Shown: positions 8,195-17,160, numbered from the stretch's first letter. The stretch is DNA of 24,619 bases from Flavobacterium psychrophilum (GCA_945869365.1 CAMBOW010000019.1:1-24619), one strand, 5' to 3'. Program-made: numbers and translations. Notes: generated by a model not told the origin, from the sequence alone.

Positions 8195-8257
8195 AAACAA
8201 GTTTTCGCGTGGTCTTAAATTGTCAATATCATTATTGATAACTTATGTGTTGCCCCC

Positions 8258-8288
8258 TTTGATTGTGCGGCGCATTAATTTATATTAG
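8258..8288 (+). promoter_or_regulatory. Promoter of parE-parC
   Basis: TTTG at 8258-8261, 19 bases, then TATATTAG at 8281-8288, one mismatch from TAnnTTTG. The parE ATG at 8311 is 22 bases downstream of the -7 box, a usual distance. It supports the 8311 start over an in-frame ATG at 8263, which lies inside this promoter. Confidence 0.4.
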
Positions 8289-8310
8289 CGCAAATTCGTT
8301 AGTGCTTATC

Positions 8311-10173
8311 ATGCTTGAACAAAATCAATATACCGAAGACAATATACGCTCCCTCGACTGGAAAGAACACATCCGCATGCGTCCCGGAATGTACATTGGG
8401 AAACTCGGAGATGGCTCCTCTCCCGATGATGGAATTTACATTCTGCTCAAAGAAGTAATCGATAACTGTATCGATGAATTTGTAATGGGCGCCGGAAAAA
8501 CCATTGAAGTGACCATCAAAGACAAAATGGTGTCTGTACGTGATTTTGGCCGTGGAATTCCCTTGGGCAAAGTAGTCGATGTGGTTTCTAAAATGAATAC
8601 CGGAGGTAAATACGATTCCTTGGCGTTCAAAAAATCAGTGGGATTAAATGGAGTAGGAACCAAGGCGGTTAATGCGCTTTCCAATTATTTTAGAGTAGAA
8701 TCGGTGCGCGACGACAAACAAAAAGCGGCCGAGTTTAATGCAGGAAATTTAGTATTAGAAGAAGATATCATCGAAACCACCAAGCGCAAAGGAACCAAAG
8801 TAACCTTTGTGCCCGATGAACTCATCTTCAAGAATTATAAATACAGAAATGAGTATGTCATTAAAATGCTCAAAAACTATTGTTACCTCAACAATGGATT
8901 GACCATTATTTACAACGGCGAAAAGTATTTTTCTGAAAATGGCTTAAAAGATTTACTCGAAGAAACCATCCACGCCGATGATTTAGAGTACCCCATTATT
9001 CACCTGAAAGGCGAGGACATCGAAATTGCCTTAACCCACAGTAAAACGCAATACAGCGAAGAATACCACTCCTTTGTAAACGGCCAAAACACTACCCAAG
9101 GTGGAACGCATTTGGCGGCCTTTCGCGAGGCGGTGGTGAAAACCATACGCGAATATTACAACAAAGGTTTTGAGGCCTCAGATGTGCGCAAATCGATTGT
9201 GAGCGCGATCAGCATCAAAGTGATGGAGCCGGTTTTTGAGTCGCAAACCAAAACCAAATTGGGCTCTACCGAGATGGGCTCCGAACCTGGAATGCAATCG
9301 GTGCGTACCTTTGTGAATGATTTTGTGAAAAACAAACTCGACAATTTTTTACACAAAAATCCAGAAACCGCCGATGCCTTACTGCGTAAAATCTTGCAAG
9401 CCGAACGCGAGCGCAAGGAATTGTCGGGCATCCGTAAATTGGCCAAAGACCGCGCCAAGAAATCGAGCTTACACAACAAAAAACTACGCGATTGTCGCGT
9501 GCACCTCATGGACACCAAGAATCCAAGGTGTTTAGAAAGCACGTTATTTATCACCGAGGGAGATTCGGCATCGGGTTCGATTACGAAATCGCGCGATGTG
9601 AATACCCAAGCGGTGTTTAGTTTGCGCGGGAAACCCTTGAATTCCTATGGTATGACCAAGAAAATCGTGTACGAAAACGAGGAATTCAATTTGCTGCAAG
9701 CGGCTTTGGATATTGAAGACGACATGGAAAACTTGCGCTACAACAACATTGTCATCGCCACCGATGCCGATGTAGATGGGATGCACATTCGCTTGTTGTT
9801 GATTACCTTCTTTTTGCAATTTTTCCCCGAACTCATCAAAGATGGGCACTTGTATATTTTACAAACTCCTTTGTTTCGGGTGCGCAACAAAAAAGAAACC
9901 ATTTATTGCTACTCGGACGAAGAGCGCAGAGCCGCCATCGAAAAATTAAAACCCAAACCCGAAATCACCCGATTTAAAGGATTGGGGGAAATTTCTCCCA
10001 ATGAGTTCCAGTTTTTCATCGGAGAAGACATTCGTTTGGATCCCATTATGCTCGACAAAAATACCTCAATTGAGCAGTTGTTGTCTTTTTACATGGGCAA
10101 AAACACCCCCGATAGACAAGAATTTATCATCAACAACTTGAAAGTAGAATTAGACGCTTTGGCCGAGGCCTAA
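8311..10173 (+). CDS. parE: DNA topoisomerase IV subunit B (ParE)
   Basis: A 620-aa ATPase subunit of type IIA topoisomerase. The GHKL ATPase site shows RPGMYIG (24-30), [10 protein letters not shown] (Asn52), DFGRGIP (78-84) and [14 protein letters not shown] (111-124). The transducer domain follows. The TOPRIM domain has EGDSASGS (Glu416) and DADVDG (485-490), the metal-binding acids, and the RFKGLGE motif lies near 554-560. The length and the adjacent parC mark it as ParE rather than GyrB, which in these bacteria is usually not beside gyrA. The ATG at 8311 is chosen because family members begin shortly before the RPGMYIG motif. It decatenates replicated chromosomes together with ParC, 30 bases downstream. 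Confidence 0.94.
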   Translation: MLEQNQYTEDNIRSLDWKEHIRMRPGMYIGKLGDGSSPDDGIYILLKEVIDNCIDEFVMGAGKTIEVTIKDKMVSVRDFGRGIPLGKVVDVVSKMNTGGKYDSLAFKKSVGLNGVGTKAVNALSNYFRVESVRDDKQKAAEFNAGNLVLEEDIIETTKRKGTKVTFVPDELIFKNYKYRNEYVIKMLKNYCYLNNGLTIIYNGEKYFSENGLKDLLEETIHADDLEYPIIHLKGEDIEIALTHSKTQYSEEYHSFVNGQNTTQGGTHLAAFREAVVKTIREYYNKGFEASDVRKSIVSAISIKVMEPVFESQTKTKLGSTEMGSEPGMQSVRTFVNDFVKNKLDNFLHKNPETADALLRKILQAERERKELSGIRKLAKDRAKKSSLHNKKLRDCRVHLMDTKNPRCLESTLFITEGDSASGSITKSRDVNTQAVFSLRGKPLNSYGMTKKIVYENEEFNLLQAALDIEDDMENLRYNNIVIATDADVDGMHIRLLLITFFLQFFPELIKDGHLYILQTPLFRVRNKKETIYCYSDEERRAAIEKLKPKPEITRFKGLGEISPNEFQFFIGEDIRLDPIMLDKNTSIEQLLSFYMGKNTPDRQEFIINNLKVELDALAEA

Positions 10174-10203
10174 ACCGAATAGCAAGAGTAAACGCCAACT
10201 AAT

Positions 10204-12855
10204 ATGGACGAAGAAGAAATTTTAGAACCCTTAGACGAAGGACAAGCAACTTCTAGTACTCATTTTTATGAGCACACCGATGAGGGGCAAGATACCATAA
10301 CCAAGGTAACCGGGATGTACAAAGACTGGTTTTTGGACTATGCCTCCTATGTAATTTTGGAGCGTGCGGTTCCGGCTATCGAAGACGGTTTTAAACCGGT
10401 GCAACGCCGCATCATGCATTCGCTTAAAGAATTGGACGATGGCCGATACAACAAAGTGGCCAATGTGGTAGGACATACCATGCAATACCACCCGCACGGT
10501 GATGCCAGTATTGGCGATGCCATGGTGCAAATTGGTCAAAAAGAATTATTGATTGATTGCCAAGGTAACTGGGGAAATATCCTCACGGGAGATGGCGCAG
10601 CGGCTTCGCGATACATTGAAGCGCGTTTGTCCAAATTTGCCTTAGAAGTATTGTACAGTCCAAAGATTACCGATTGGGGTGTTTCCTATGACGGTCGTCG
10701 GGCAGAACCCAATAATTTACCCGTAAAATTCCCTTTACTTTTGGCCCAAGGTGCCGAGGGGATAGCCGTTGGACTTTCGACCAAAATATTACCGCACAAT
10801 TTTAACGAGCTCATTGAGGCTTCGATTAAGATTCTGAAAGGCAAACCGTTTCAGTTATTCCCCGATTTTCAGACAGCAGGAATTGCCGATATCACCAACT
10901 ACAACGATGGTTTACGTGGTGGCCGAGTACGCGTGCGTGCCAAGATTGGTCAATTGGACAAAAACACCTTGGTGATTACGCAAATTCCTTTTTCGACCAA
11001 TACTACGACGCTCATTGACAGTATTTTGAAAGCCAATGAGAAAGGCAAAATCAAAATCAAAAAGATTGAAGACAATACAGCCGCTGAGGTAGAAATCCTG
11101 ATCCACTTGTATCCCGGTGTGTCGCCCGATAAAACCATTGATGCCTTATTTGCTTTTACCGCTTGCGAAACCTCGGTAGCGCCATTGGGTTGTGTGATTC
11201 AAGACAACAAGCCTTTGTTTATTGGGGTTTCGGATATGCTCAGAATGTCTACGGTTCGCACGGTACAGTTGCTGAAAAGCGAATTGGAAATCCAATTGGA
11301 TGAACTCGACGAACAATGGCACTTTTTATCGTTGGAACGCATCTTTATCGAGAACAAAATTTACCGCTTAATCGAGGAGGAAACCACCAAAGAAGGCGTT
11401 ATTTCTGCTATTGATATGGGATTGAAACCCTTTATTAAACCGCTCAAACGCGCGATTACCGAAGACGACATTATTCGCCTCACCGAAATCCGAATTATGC
11501 GTATTTCGAAGTTTGACAGCAACAAAGCCCAAGACAAGATAGATGCATTAGAAGGCGACATTCTGCAAGTGAAACACGACTTGGCTAATCTTACCGATTT
11601 TGCCATTGCCTATTTTACCAAGCTTAGAGAAAAGTATGGCAAAGGCCGCGACCGCCAAACCGAGTTGCGCATTTTTGATGACATTGAGGCCACCAAAGTG
11701 GTGCTACGCAATACCAAACTCTACGTGAACCGCGAAGAAGGATTTATTGGAACCGGACTCAAAAAAGACGAATACGTGACTGATTGCTCTGATATTGATG
11801 ATGTGATTGTGTTTTTGCGCGACGGAAACATGATGATATGCAAAGTAGACGACAAGAAATTTGTGGGCAAAGACATCATTCACGTGGCCATTTTTGACAA
11901 AAGCGACAAACGCACCATATACAACCTCATTTACCGCGACGGAAAATCGGGACCAGCCTACATTAAACGCTTCAATGTATCAGGTGTCACGCGAGATAAA
12001 TTGTATGATTTAACCAATGCAAGTGCGGGATCACAAGTGCTGTATTTTACCTGCAATCCAAATGGAGAAGCCGAGGTGATAACCGTTTTATTGCGTCAAT
12101 TGGGCAACATTAAAAAACTAAAATGGGATCTAGATTTTGCTTCAATTGCCATAAAAGGCCGTGCCTCCAAAGGCAATTTAGTGACCAAATACCCAATCAA
12201 GAAAATCGAAATCAAGGAAAAAGGTATTTCGACTCTTTTGCCCCGAAAAATTTGGTTTGACGAGACCGTTCAAAAATTAAATACCGAAGCCCGTGGGGAA
12301 TTATTGGGTGAATTTAAACCCAACGATAAAATTTTAATCATCTCCCAATCTGGGAAATTAAAAGTGATTATCCCCGAACTCACTACCCATTTTGACGAAG
12401 ACATGGTAGTACTCGAAAAATGGATCCCCAACAAACCCATTTCGGCCATTTATTACGACGGCGATAAAGAGCGCTATTACATCAAGCGTTTTTTGGTCGA
12501 AAACGAAACCAAGGAAGATGTGTTTATATCCGAATACGCCAATTCACAGTTGGAAGTTGTTTCTACCGCCTACCGACCGCAAGCGGAGGTGGTATTCACT
12601 AAAATAAAAGGCGTTCAAAAAGAAAACCTTTTGGTTGATATAGAAGGATTTATCACAATAAAAGGATTTAAAGCACAAGGCAATCAACTCACCACCGATA
12701 AAATAAAGCAAGTAAATTTACTAGCGCCGTTGCCATACGAACTACCGGTAGAAGAAGTCCCTGAGCAAGAGGAACAAGAATTACCAGCGCAGACGTCTAG
12801 TGAAGCAGATGAGGATATTCAACTCGACGAAGACGGTCAAATCACTTTGTTTTAA
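10204..12855 (+). CDS. parC: DNA topoisomerase IV subunit A (ParC)
   Basis: The 883-aa DNA breakage-reunion subunit. The winged-helix core begins near residue 37; catalytic Tyr137 (AASRYIEARL), partner arginine in VQRRIMHS (Arg68-69), and the quinolone region YHPHGDASIGDAMV (about 94-107) are visible. The equivalent of GyrA Ser83 is Ala101 and of Asp87 is Asp105. A coiled-coil segment follows at about 430-480, then a C-terminal domain with degenerate blades and an acidic tail after about residue 845. I see no GyrA box (QRRGGKG), which separates it from gyrase. It lies 30 bases downstream of parE and is closed by a strong terminator. Confidence 0.95.
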   Translation: MDEEEILEPLDEGQATSSTHFYEHTDEGQDTITKVTGMYKDWFLDYASYVILERAVPAIEDGFKPVQRRIMHSLKELDDGRYNKVANVVGHTMQYHPHGDASIGDAMVQIGQKELLIDCQGNWGNILTGDGAAASRYIEARLSKFALEVLYSPKITDWGVSYDGRRAEPNNLPVKFPLLLAQGAEGIAVGLSTKILPHNFNELIEASIKILKGKPFQLFPDFQTAGIADITNYNDGLRGGRVRVRAKIGQLDKNTLVITQIPFSTNTTTLIDSILKANEKGKIKIKKIEDNTAAEVEILIHLYPGVSPDKTIDALFAFTACETSVAPLGCVIQDNKPLFIGVSDMLRMSTVRTVQLLKSELEIQLDELDEQWHFLSLERIFIENKIYRLIEEETTKEGVISAIDMGLKPFIKPLKRAITEDDIIRLTEIRIMRISKFDSNKAQDKIDALEGDILQVKHDLANLTDFAIAYFTKLREKYGKGRDRQTELRIFDDIEATKVVLRNTKLYVNREEGFIGTGLKKDEYVTDCSDIDDVIVFLRDGNMMICKVDDKKFVGKDIIHVAIFDKSDKRTIYNLIYRDGKSGPAYIKRFNVSGVTRDKLYDLTNASAGSQVLYFTCNPNGEAEVITVLLRQLGNIKKLKWDLDFASIAIKGRASKGNLVTKYPIKKIEIKEKGISTLLPRKIWFDETVQKLNTEARGELLGEFKPNDKILIISQSGKLKVIIPELTTHFDEDMVVLEKWIPNKPISAIYYDGDKERYYIKRFLVENETKEDVFISEYANSQLEVVSTAYRPQAEVVFTKIKGVQKENLLVDIEGFITIKGFKAQGNQLTTDKIKQVNLLAPLPYELPVEEVPEQEEQELPAQTSSEADEDIQLDEDGQITLF

Positions 12856-12858
12856 TAC

Positions 12859-12894
12859 AAATGGCGCTAACTATACAGTAGCGCCATTTTTTTT
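12859..12894 (+). terminator. Rho-independent terminator of parE-parC
   Basis: ATGGCGCTA pairs with TAGCGCCAT over 9 bases, extendable by two A-T pairs, with a 9-base loop and eight T residues. It lies just after the parC stop codon. On the minus strand the same hairpin is followed by a poorer T-run (ATTTGTATT) and may weakly terminate the terC transcript. Confidence 0.9.
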
Positions 12895-12911
12895 AAATTT
12901 CAAGAGAATCC

Positions 12912-13685
12912 TTATTTCTTTTTGGACACCTTCATGTTCAGTAATTCTACAACCAGGGAGAACGCAATAGCAAAATACAAGTAGCCTTTGGGCACCACAT
13001 CTACGTGATTGCCAAAAAAGGAGGCTTGTGCAATGTGTGCACTTTCGGTAACCAACATAAACCCAATTAGAATTAAGAACGACAAGCCCAAAATTTGAAT
13101 AGAAGGATGCTTGTTGACAAATGTGCCTACCGGTACCGCAAATTGCATCATAATTAAAACTGAGATTATAACGGCGGTAATCATAATATATAAGGCACCT
13201 TCTACGCCATTGGTCATTCCTACTGCGGTTAGAATGCTATCAAAAGAGAACACCAAATCTATCAGGATAATTTGCATTATCACCGCACTAAATCGCTTCG
13301 CAGCACTGGTTTTAAGCTCTTTTTCTTCTTGTCCTTTTTCGTCGACTTTTTCGTGAATTTCTTTGGTGCTTTTATAAATTAGAAATAAACCACCTAGCAA
13401 CAATATTAAACTCTGTCCCGAAATATCGGCACTGATCCAGCTGCTGTGAATTGATATCCAAGGTTCTTTCATGGCAATCAATAACGTGATACCAAACAAT
13501 AACGTGATGCGCATAAACATGGCCAAGAACATCCCAATTTTGGTGGCTCTTTTTCTTTTTTCTGGCGGCAATTGCCCCGTTACTATCGAGATGAAGATAA
13601 TGTTGTCAATTCCCAGCACAATTTCTAAAAAGGTTAAGGTAACTAGGGCGATCCAAGCATTTGGATTTGAAAGTAATTCGATCAT
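12912..13685 (-). CDS. TerC family membrane protein
   Basis: A 257-aa integral membrane protein of the TerC/Alx superfamily, with seven or so hydrophobic segments. Diagnostic acids in membrane segments are Asp27 in LGIDNIIFISI and Asp143/Asp149 in IDLVFSFDSILTAVGM. Family members are linked to tellurite resistance and, better established for Alx/MntP-related proteins, manganese export and metalloenzyme loading. No other ter genes are nearby, so a tellurite role is not implied. It is the last gene of the seven-gene minus-strand run, 6 bases after the lipoprotein gene, and converges on parC. Confidence 0.92.
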   Translation of the reverse strand: MIELLSNPNAWIALVTLTFLEIVLGIDNIIFISIVTGQLPPEKRKRATKIGMFLAMFMRITLLFGITLLIAMKEPWISIHSSWISADISGQSLILLLGGLFLIYKSTKEIHEKVDEKGQEEKELKTSAAKRFSAVIMQIILIDLVFSFDSILTAVGMTNGVEGALYIMITAVIISVLIMMQFAVPVGTFVNKHPSIQILGLSFLILIGFMLVTESAHIAQASFFGNHVDVVPKGYLYFAIAFSLVVELLNMKVSKKK

Positions 13686-13691
13686 GGTGTG

Positions 13692-14069
13692 TTAATTTGC
13701 TAATTTGGTTGCTGTTCCTTTTTGGCGTTGCGGATTGCCCACGATTCCAAAATCAAAGGCATACGAATTTTTGGTTGTACTGATCATGCGAATGGAAACC
13801 GCATGCTGTTCGGCCATGCTTTTTGGGTGTAATTTAGTTAAGATAAACTCGCAATCGTTCACCCACCGAATGCTGGCCGTATCGGTTTTTCCTTTGTAGG
13901 TTTCTATCACCAACTTATCTGTACGAATGGATGTGGTGCGCTGTTTTTTGCCCTGTATGCTAATTTCAGAAATATAGGTGCCGGTTCTGAAGGATTTACA
14001 ATCCAGGTTGGCCTCATAGCAGCTTGTGGCAAGTAGCGCAAAACAAAGTAGGAGCACGTATGGTTTCAT
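13692..14069 (-). CDS. Small lipoprotein, conserved in flavobacteria
   Basis: A 125-aa protein with a signal peptide (MKPYVLLLCFALLATSC) and a lipobox ending at Cys17 (LATSC), so it should be lipid-anchored. The mature part begins YEANLDCKSFRTGTYISE and contains a second conserved-looking WVNDCEF and a C-terminal FGIVGNPQRQKGTATK. I recognise this pattern as a small flavobacterial family that databases often label 'DNA topoisomerase IV', apparently from its neighbourhood; nothing in it resembles a topoisomerase. The function is unknown. It is 2 bases after the pentapeptide gene and 6 before terC, within the same operon. Confidence 0.75.
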   Translation of the reverse strand: MKPYVLLLCFALLATSCYEANLDCKSFRTGTYISEISIQGKKQRTTSIRTDKLVIETYKGKTDTASIRWVNDCEFILTKLHPKSMAEQHAVSIRMISTTKNSYAFDFGIVGNPQRQKGTATKLAN

Positions 14070-14071
14070 AT

Positions 14072-14647
14072 TTAGGGGATAATGCTAAGGTCATATTTGG
14101 TTAATAATCCAGCCAAACCGTTGGCCAAAAAATGGGCGTCTTTTAATGTATTGTAATCGGGATCAATGGAATAATTTCGCGCGTTGGTAAAATCAGCCCC
14201 GCTCAAATTGGTTTCATTAAATAAGGTCATTTGCAAATCACACTCATCAAAAATCGCATGCTGCAACTGGGTTCCTTGAAAAGTCACTTCCTTCAAACTG
14301 CAACGTGTAAATTGTGTTTTAGGCATTTTTTTATAGGAAAACGAGGCAAAATCGAGTATGCAATCGGTGAATTGTACTTGAAACAAAAAATCATCGGCCT
14401 CGTGAAAAGCAATCCCAATGAGTTTACAATTTATAAAACGAACATTTTTTAGCCCCGAATTTTTCAGTTGAACCAGTGATAAATTGCAGTCGGTAAACGT
14501 ACAATCGGTAAAACTCGAACTCGAGAAATGGCTGTTGGCAAAATCACAATTAGTAAACAAACAATCATCAAATTCTTTGTTGGTCAAAAATTGCTGTAAC
14601 GCTACAACTTTAGTAAATGTTTCTTGGAAATAATATACTTCTTCCAT
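14072..14647 (-). CDS. Pentapeptide-repeat protein, McbG/Qnr-like
   Basis: A 191-aa protein made largely of five-residue repeats with a central L or F and preceding small residue (for example NCDFANSHF, DCTFTDCNLS, ETNLSGADFTNA) from about residue 28 to 155, predicting a right-handed quadrilateral beta-helix. The C-terminal end (ARNYSIDPDYNTLKDAHF then GLAGLLTKYDLSI) resembles the capping tail of McbG and Qnr proteins, which bind or shield type II topoisomerases. Its length is close to that of MfpA/McbG. No signal peptide is present. The stop and start codons overlap those of neighbours (TAATG with the DUF6095 gene). A topoisomerase-related role is only suggested by fold and by parE-parC lying 1.2 kb away; many such proteins have no known role. 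Confidence 0.85.
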   Translation of the reverse strand: MEEVYYFQETFTKVVALQQFLTNKEFDDCLFTNCDFANSHFSSSSFTDCTFTDCNLSLVQLKNSGLKNVRFINCKLIGIAFHEADDFLFQVQFTDCILDFASFSYKKMPKTQFTRCSLKEVTFQGTQLQHAIFDECDLQMTLFNETNLSGADFTNARNYSIDPDYNTLKDAHFLANGLAGLLTKYDLSIIP

Positions 14648-14868
14648 TAGTATCCAAATAAACTTTTCATGATGGTTTGCAAGCCTTTAAAAGCCAAATA
14701 TACAGCGCCAATGCTACAGCCAATTCCAATGGCCAATACCAAGTAATGCCAATTGTTTTGTTTGTTGATAAACGCATTATAGATCAACGTTGGCCCAACA
14801 AATAATAAGGGTAAGGCCCAAGCCATGTATTTGATTCCCTGCGCTAAAACGTCCCGGTTGGTTTTCAT
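14647..14868 (-). CDS. Small membrane protein, DUF6095 family
   Basis: A 73-aa protein with two predicted TM helices (about residues 13-31 and 41-62) separated by a short loop, matching the flavobacterial DUF6095 pattern of N-terminal NRDVLAQGIKYMAWALPLLF and C-terminal AFKGLQTIMKSLFG. The function is unknown. Its ATG overlaps the murQ stop codon by 4 bases (ATGA) and its stop overlaps the start of the pentapeptide gene by 1 base, so translational coupling in both directions is likely. Confidence 0.8.
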   Translation of the reverse strand: MKTNRDVLAQGIKYMAWALPLLFVGPTLIYNAFINKQNNWHYLVLAIGIGCSIGAVYLAFKGLQTIMKSLFGY

Positions 14869-15689
14869 GCTTTTACTTGATTTTGGTAAAAATCGACTGC
14901 TTTGCGCACGCTGCCCTGGGTGAGTAGCAAGTGTTCTGCAGTTTGATAATCAACATTGGTTTCGTCCATAATCATTTTGGTACCGCGATCTACGAGTTTG
15001 GCGTTGCTTAGTTGCATGTCGACCATTTTGTTGCCTTTCACTTTTCCCAACTGAATCATTGTTGCAGTGGATAACATATTCAACACCAACTTTTGAGCCG
15101 TACCCGCTTTCATGCGGGAGCTTCCGGTTACAAATTCGGGTCCCACCACCACTTCAATAGGGAATTTTGCGGTGAGCGCCAATGGACTTCCTGCATTGCA
15201 GGTGATGCAACCGGTAGAAATTCCAGTGGCATTACATGCTTCTAATCCACCAATTACATAAGGTGTTGTGCCCGAGGCAGCAATTCCAATTACCACGTCG
15301 TTTGTTGTTAAGGTATAGGCGTTAAGATCGATCCAAGCTTGCTCAGGATTATCTTCGGCACTTTCGACTGCTTTGCGGATGGCTACATCGCCACCAGCAA
15401 TAATTCCAATTACCAAATCAAAGGGTACACCAAATGTTGGAGGACATTCAGAAGCATCTACAATTCCCAATCGACCTGATGTACCGGCTCCTATGTAAAA
15501 TAATCGTCCGCCCAAGTTTAATTTGGCTACAATTTCTTGCACCAAAATTTCGATTTGCGGCAACGCTTTTTCTACCGCCAACGGAACTGTTTTGTCTTCG
15601 TTATTGATGTTGTGCAACAACTCATGTACCGACATTTGTTCTAAATGTTGGTAGTAGGAAGCTTGTTCGGTAGTCTTTGTAAATTGCAT
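14865..15689 (-). CDS. murQ: N-acetylmuramic acid 6-phosphate etherase
   Basis: A 274-aa SIS-domain enzyme that cleaves the lactyl ether of MurNAc 6-phosphate to GlcNAc 6-phosphate and D-lactate in cell-wall recycling. The signature SGRLGIVDASECPPTFG is at about 71-87, with Glu81 equivalent to the catalytic acid of E. coli MurQ, and Glu112 in SAEDN as the second. The SIS fold shows FYIGAGTSGR and IGIAASGTTPYV, and the C-terminal KAGTAQKLVLNMLST is intact. It is slightly shorter than the E. coli protein (about 298 aa), because the C-terminal helical part is trimmed. No other recycling genes lie next to it here. It follows the ZIP gene by 11 bases. Confidence 0.97.
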   Translation of the reverse strand: MQFTKTTEQASYYQHLEQMSVHELLHNINNEDKTVPLAVEKALPQIEILVQEIVAKLNLGGRLFYIGAGTSGRLGIVDASECPPTFGVPFDLVIGIIAGGDVAIRKAVESAEDNPEQAWIDLNAYTLTTNDVVIGIAASGTTPYVIGGLEACNATGISTGCITCNAGSPLALTAKFPIEVVVGPEFVTGSSRMKAGTAQKLVLNMLSTATMIQLGKVKGNKMVDMQLSNAKLVDRGTKMIMDETNVDYQTAEHLLLTQGSVRKAVDFYQNQVKA

Positions 15690-15700
15690 ATTCTAATTTG

Positions 15701-16369
15701 TTAAAGCAAATAGGCCATTGCCATTCCCAGCACAATTACACTGATTTTGGCTACGTTAAATTTGTGCCCTTCGCTGCTTTCAAAAATAATTGTCGACGAT
15801 ATATGAAACAGTATTCCGATTACCACTGCAGTAATTTCGGTGGCATATTGGTTGATAAAAAGCGCTGATCCACCCAAAAATGTTCCCAAAGGCGTCATGA
15901 GTGCAAAGCCCAACATAAACACAAACAAGGCTTTTGCATTCAAATTTCCTTTTCGAAAAAAAGTGGCCAAAATAATCGCGATGGGCAAATGATGTACAGC
16001 TATTCCAAAAGCCAATGAAGGATGTTGGCTCACTGGAATTCCTTCTAATAGGGCGTGAATGCACAAACTGATGAATAGCAACCAGGGAATTTGAGTAATC
16101 GCATCGTGGCCGTGTACATGCCCGTGTTCGGCACCTTTGGACGCAACTTCCAACACGATCTGAAACAAAATGCCCAGCATGATAAAAATACCAATCGAAG
16201 GAGATGAGGCAGAATAGACTTCGGGTAATAGATGAAATACGGTGAGCGCCAATAAAAATGCCCCGCTAAAGGCCAAGAGTAATTTTAGGTTTTTCTTGTT
16301 TTTGGGTTCAAGAAAAAGGGCAATACCATACCCCAAAAGCACCGATATGAAGGGTAATACATAATTCAT
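15701..16369 (-). CDS. ZIP family metal transporter
   Basis: A 222-aa protein with about seven to eight TM segments. Family features are HLLPE (His46, Glu50), a cytosolic histidine-rich loop HGHVHGHD (82-89), IHALLEGIPV (His105, Glu109) in TM4, and AVHHLP (His126, His127) in TM5, which together form the transport-site metal ligands of ZIP proteins. It should carry Zn(II) or a similar divalent ion into the cytosol. It is shorter than typical ZIPs (about 250-300 aa), mainly in the loops. Its ATG overlaps the stop of the upstream methyltransferase gene by one base (TAATG). Confidence 0.92.
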   Translation of the reverse strand: MNYVLPFISVLLGYGIALFLEPKNKKNLKLLLAFSGAFLLALTVFHLLPEVYSASSPSIGIFIMLGILFQIVLEVASKGAEHGHVHGHDAITQIPWLLFISLCIHALLEGIPVSQHPSLAFGIAVHHLPIAIILATFFRKGNLNAKALFVFMLGFALMTPLGTFLGGSALFINQYATEITAVVIGILFHISSTIIFESSEGHKFNVAKISVIVLGMAMAYLL

Positions 16370-17121
16370 TATTTGAAAATCATAATGAGGCGTTCGCTCT
16401 CGTTTTTATGGAATTTTTTTAGTTTGTAATCGCCAAACACATCCAATAAATAGATGCCTGACTTGTCCATCATTTCTTGAAAATCGGCTAGGGTAAAGGC
16501 TCGTACTTTTTCGGTAAAATGATAGGACTGTCCTTGGTCTTCAAAGTCAATTTCTTTGCAAATAAAGCCATCCTTCAGGTAGCGTTTCAATTTAAAACAA
16601 ATGCCGTCGATGGTTTTTTCTTCTTCGGCGACCAACTGATTGAGGACGTAATTCACATTCATGAAATCAATTACGCCAAAGCCGTATTCGGTTAGATTAT
16701 TTTTGATATTAAGTAGCGTTTGCAAATGGTCTTCGTCGTTTTCAAAATACCCAAAACTGGTAAATAAGTTGAAGATCGCATCATACGATTGGCCAAAATC
16801 TTGGCGCATGTCGTGCACGCGAAAATCCAAATTGGTGTTGGCGTTGCGTTGGGCCGTGGCAATGCTATTGGCCGATAAATCGATGCCTGTTACCTTAAAT
16901 CCCAACTGATTCAAATAGATCGCATGTCGTCCGGCTCCACAAGCCAAATCGAGTACCGTGGCTTTTTCGGGCAGATTGAGGTAGTGCGTGAGCGTATCCA
17001 TAAACAATTGCGCCTCCCGGTAATTGCGGTCTTTGTATAAAATAGGGTAATAAGGAGTGTCAAACCAGGAGGCAAACCAAGTTGCTGGCTGAGTTGAATC
17101 CGATTGTTGCGATTGTGACAT
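16369..17121 (-). CDS. Class I SAM-dependent methyltransferase
   Basis: A 250-aa methyltransferase with motif I VLDLACGAGRH (56-66), an acidic residue binding the SAM ribose in GIDLS (Asp81), and a C-terminal half with FGVIDFMNVNYV and GDYKLKKF. The substrate is unknown. The open frame continues upstream to 17340, but that part overlaps the divergent gene and gives a cysteine-rich, non-homologous stretch; the ATG at 17121 yields a normal N-terminus (MSQSQQSDSTQPATWFASWF) and lies about 20 bases from a predicted transcription start. It is the first gene of the seven-gene operon. Confidence 0.9.
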   Translation of the reverse strand: MSQSQQSDSTQPATWFASWFDTPYYPILYKDRNYREAQLFMDTLTHYLNLPEKATVLDLACGAGRHAIYLNQLGFKVTGIDLSANSIATAQRNANTNLDFRVHDMRQDFGQSYDAIFNLFTSFGYFENDEDHLQTLLNIKNNLTEYGFGVIDFMNVNYVLNQLVAEEEKTIDGICFKLKRYLKDGFICKEIDFEDQGQSYHFTEKVRAFTLADFQEMMDKSGIYLLDVFGDYKLKKFHKNESERLIMIFK

Positions 17122-17130
17122 TTGTGCGAC

Positions 17131-17160
17131 TACAGTATTTTGAACCTCAAAAATACTGTA
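17131..17160. repeat. 11-bp inverted repeat between divergent promoters
   Basis: TACAGTATTTT (17131-17141) and AAAATACTGTA (17150-17160) are perfect inverted copies separated by 8 bases, in the middle of the 118-base gap between two divergent genes. It overlaps the -7 element of the minus-strand promoter and abuts that of the plus-strand promoter. It could be an operator for a dimeric regulator or simply the two symmetrical promoters. Confidence 0.7.

Noticed and set aside
8223..8238. TCAATA-TCAT-TATTGA palindrome after the hybrid kinase gene
   Set aside because: The stem is only six A/T-rich pairs with no T-run after it, so it does not support a terminator and is likely to occur by chance.
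9156..9554. 132-aa open frame antisense to parE
   Set aside because: It lies wholly within a strongly supported coding gene, has no recognisable domain, and its composition looks like the reverse complement of the parE codons.
12912..13685. Tellurite resistance operon reading of the TerC gene
   Set aside because: No terA, terB, terD, terE or terZ genes are nearby. TerC alone is a widespread membrane family more likely tied to metal handling.
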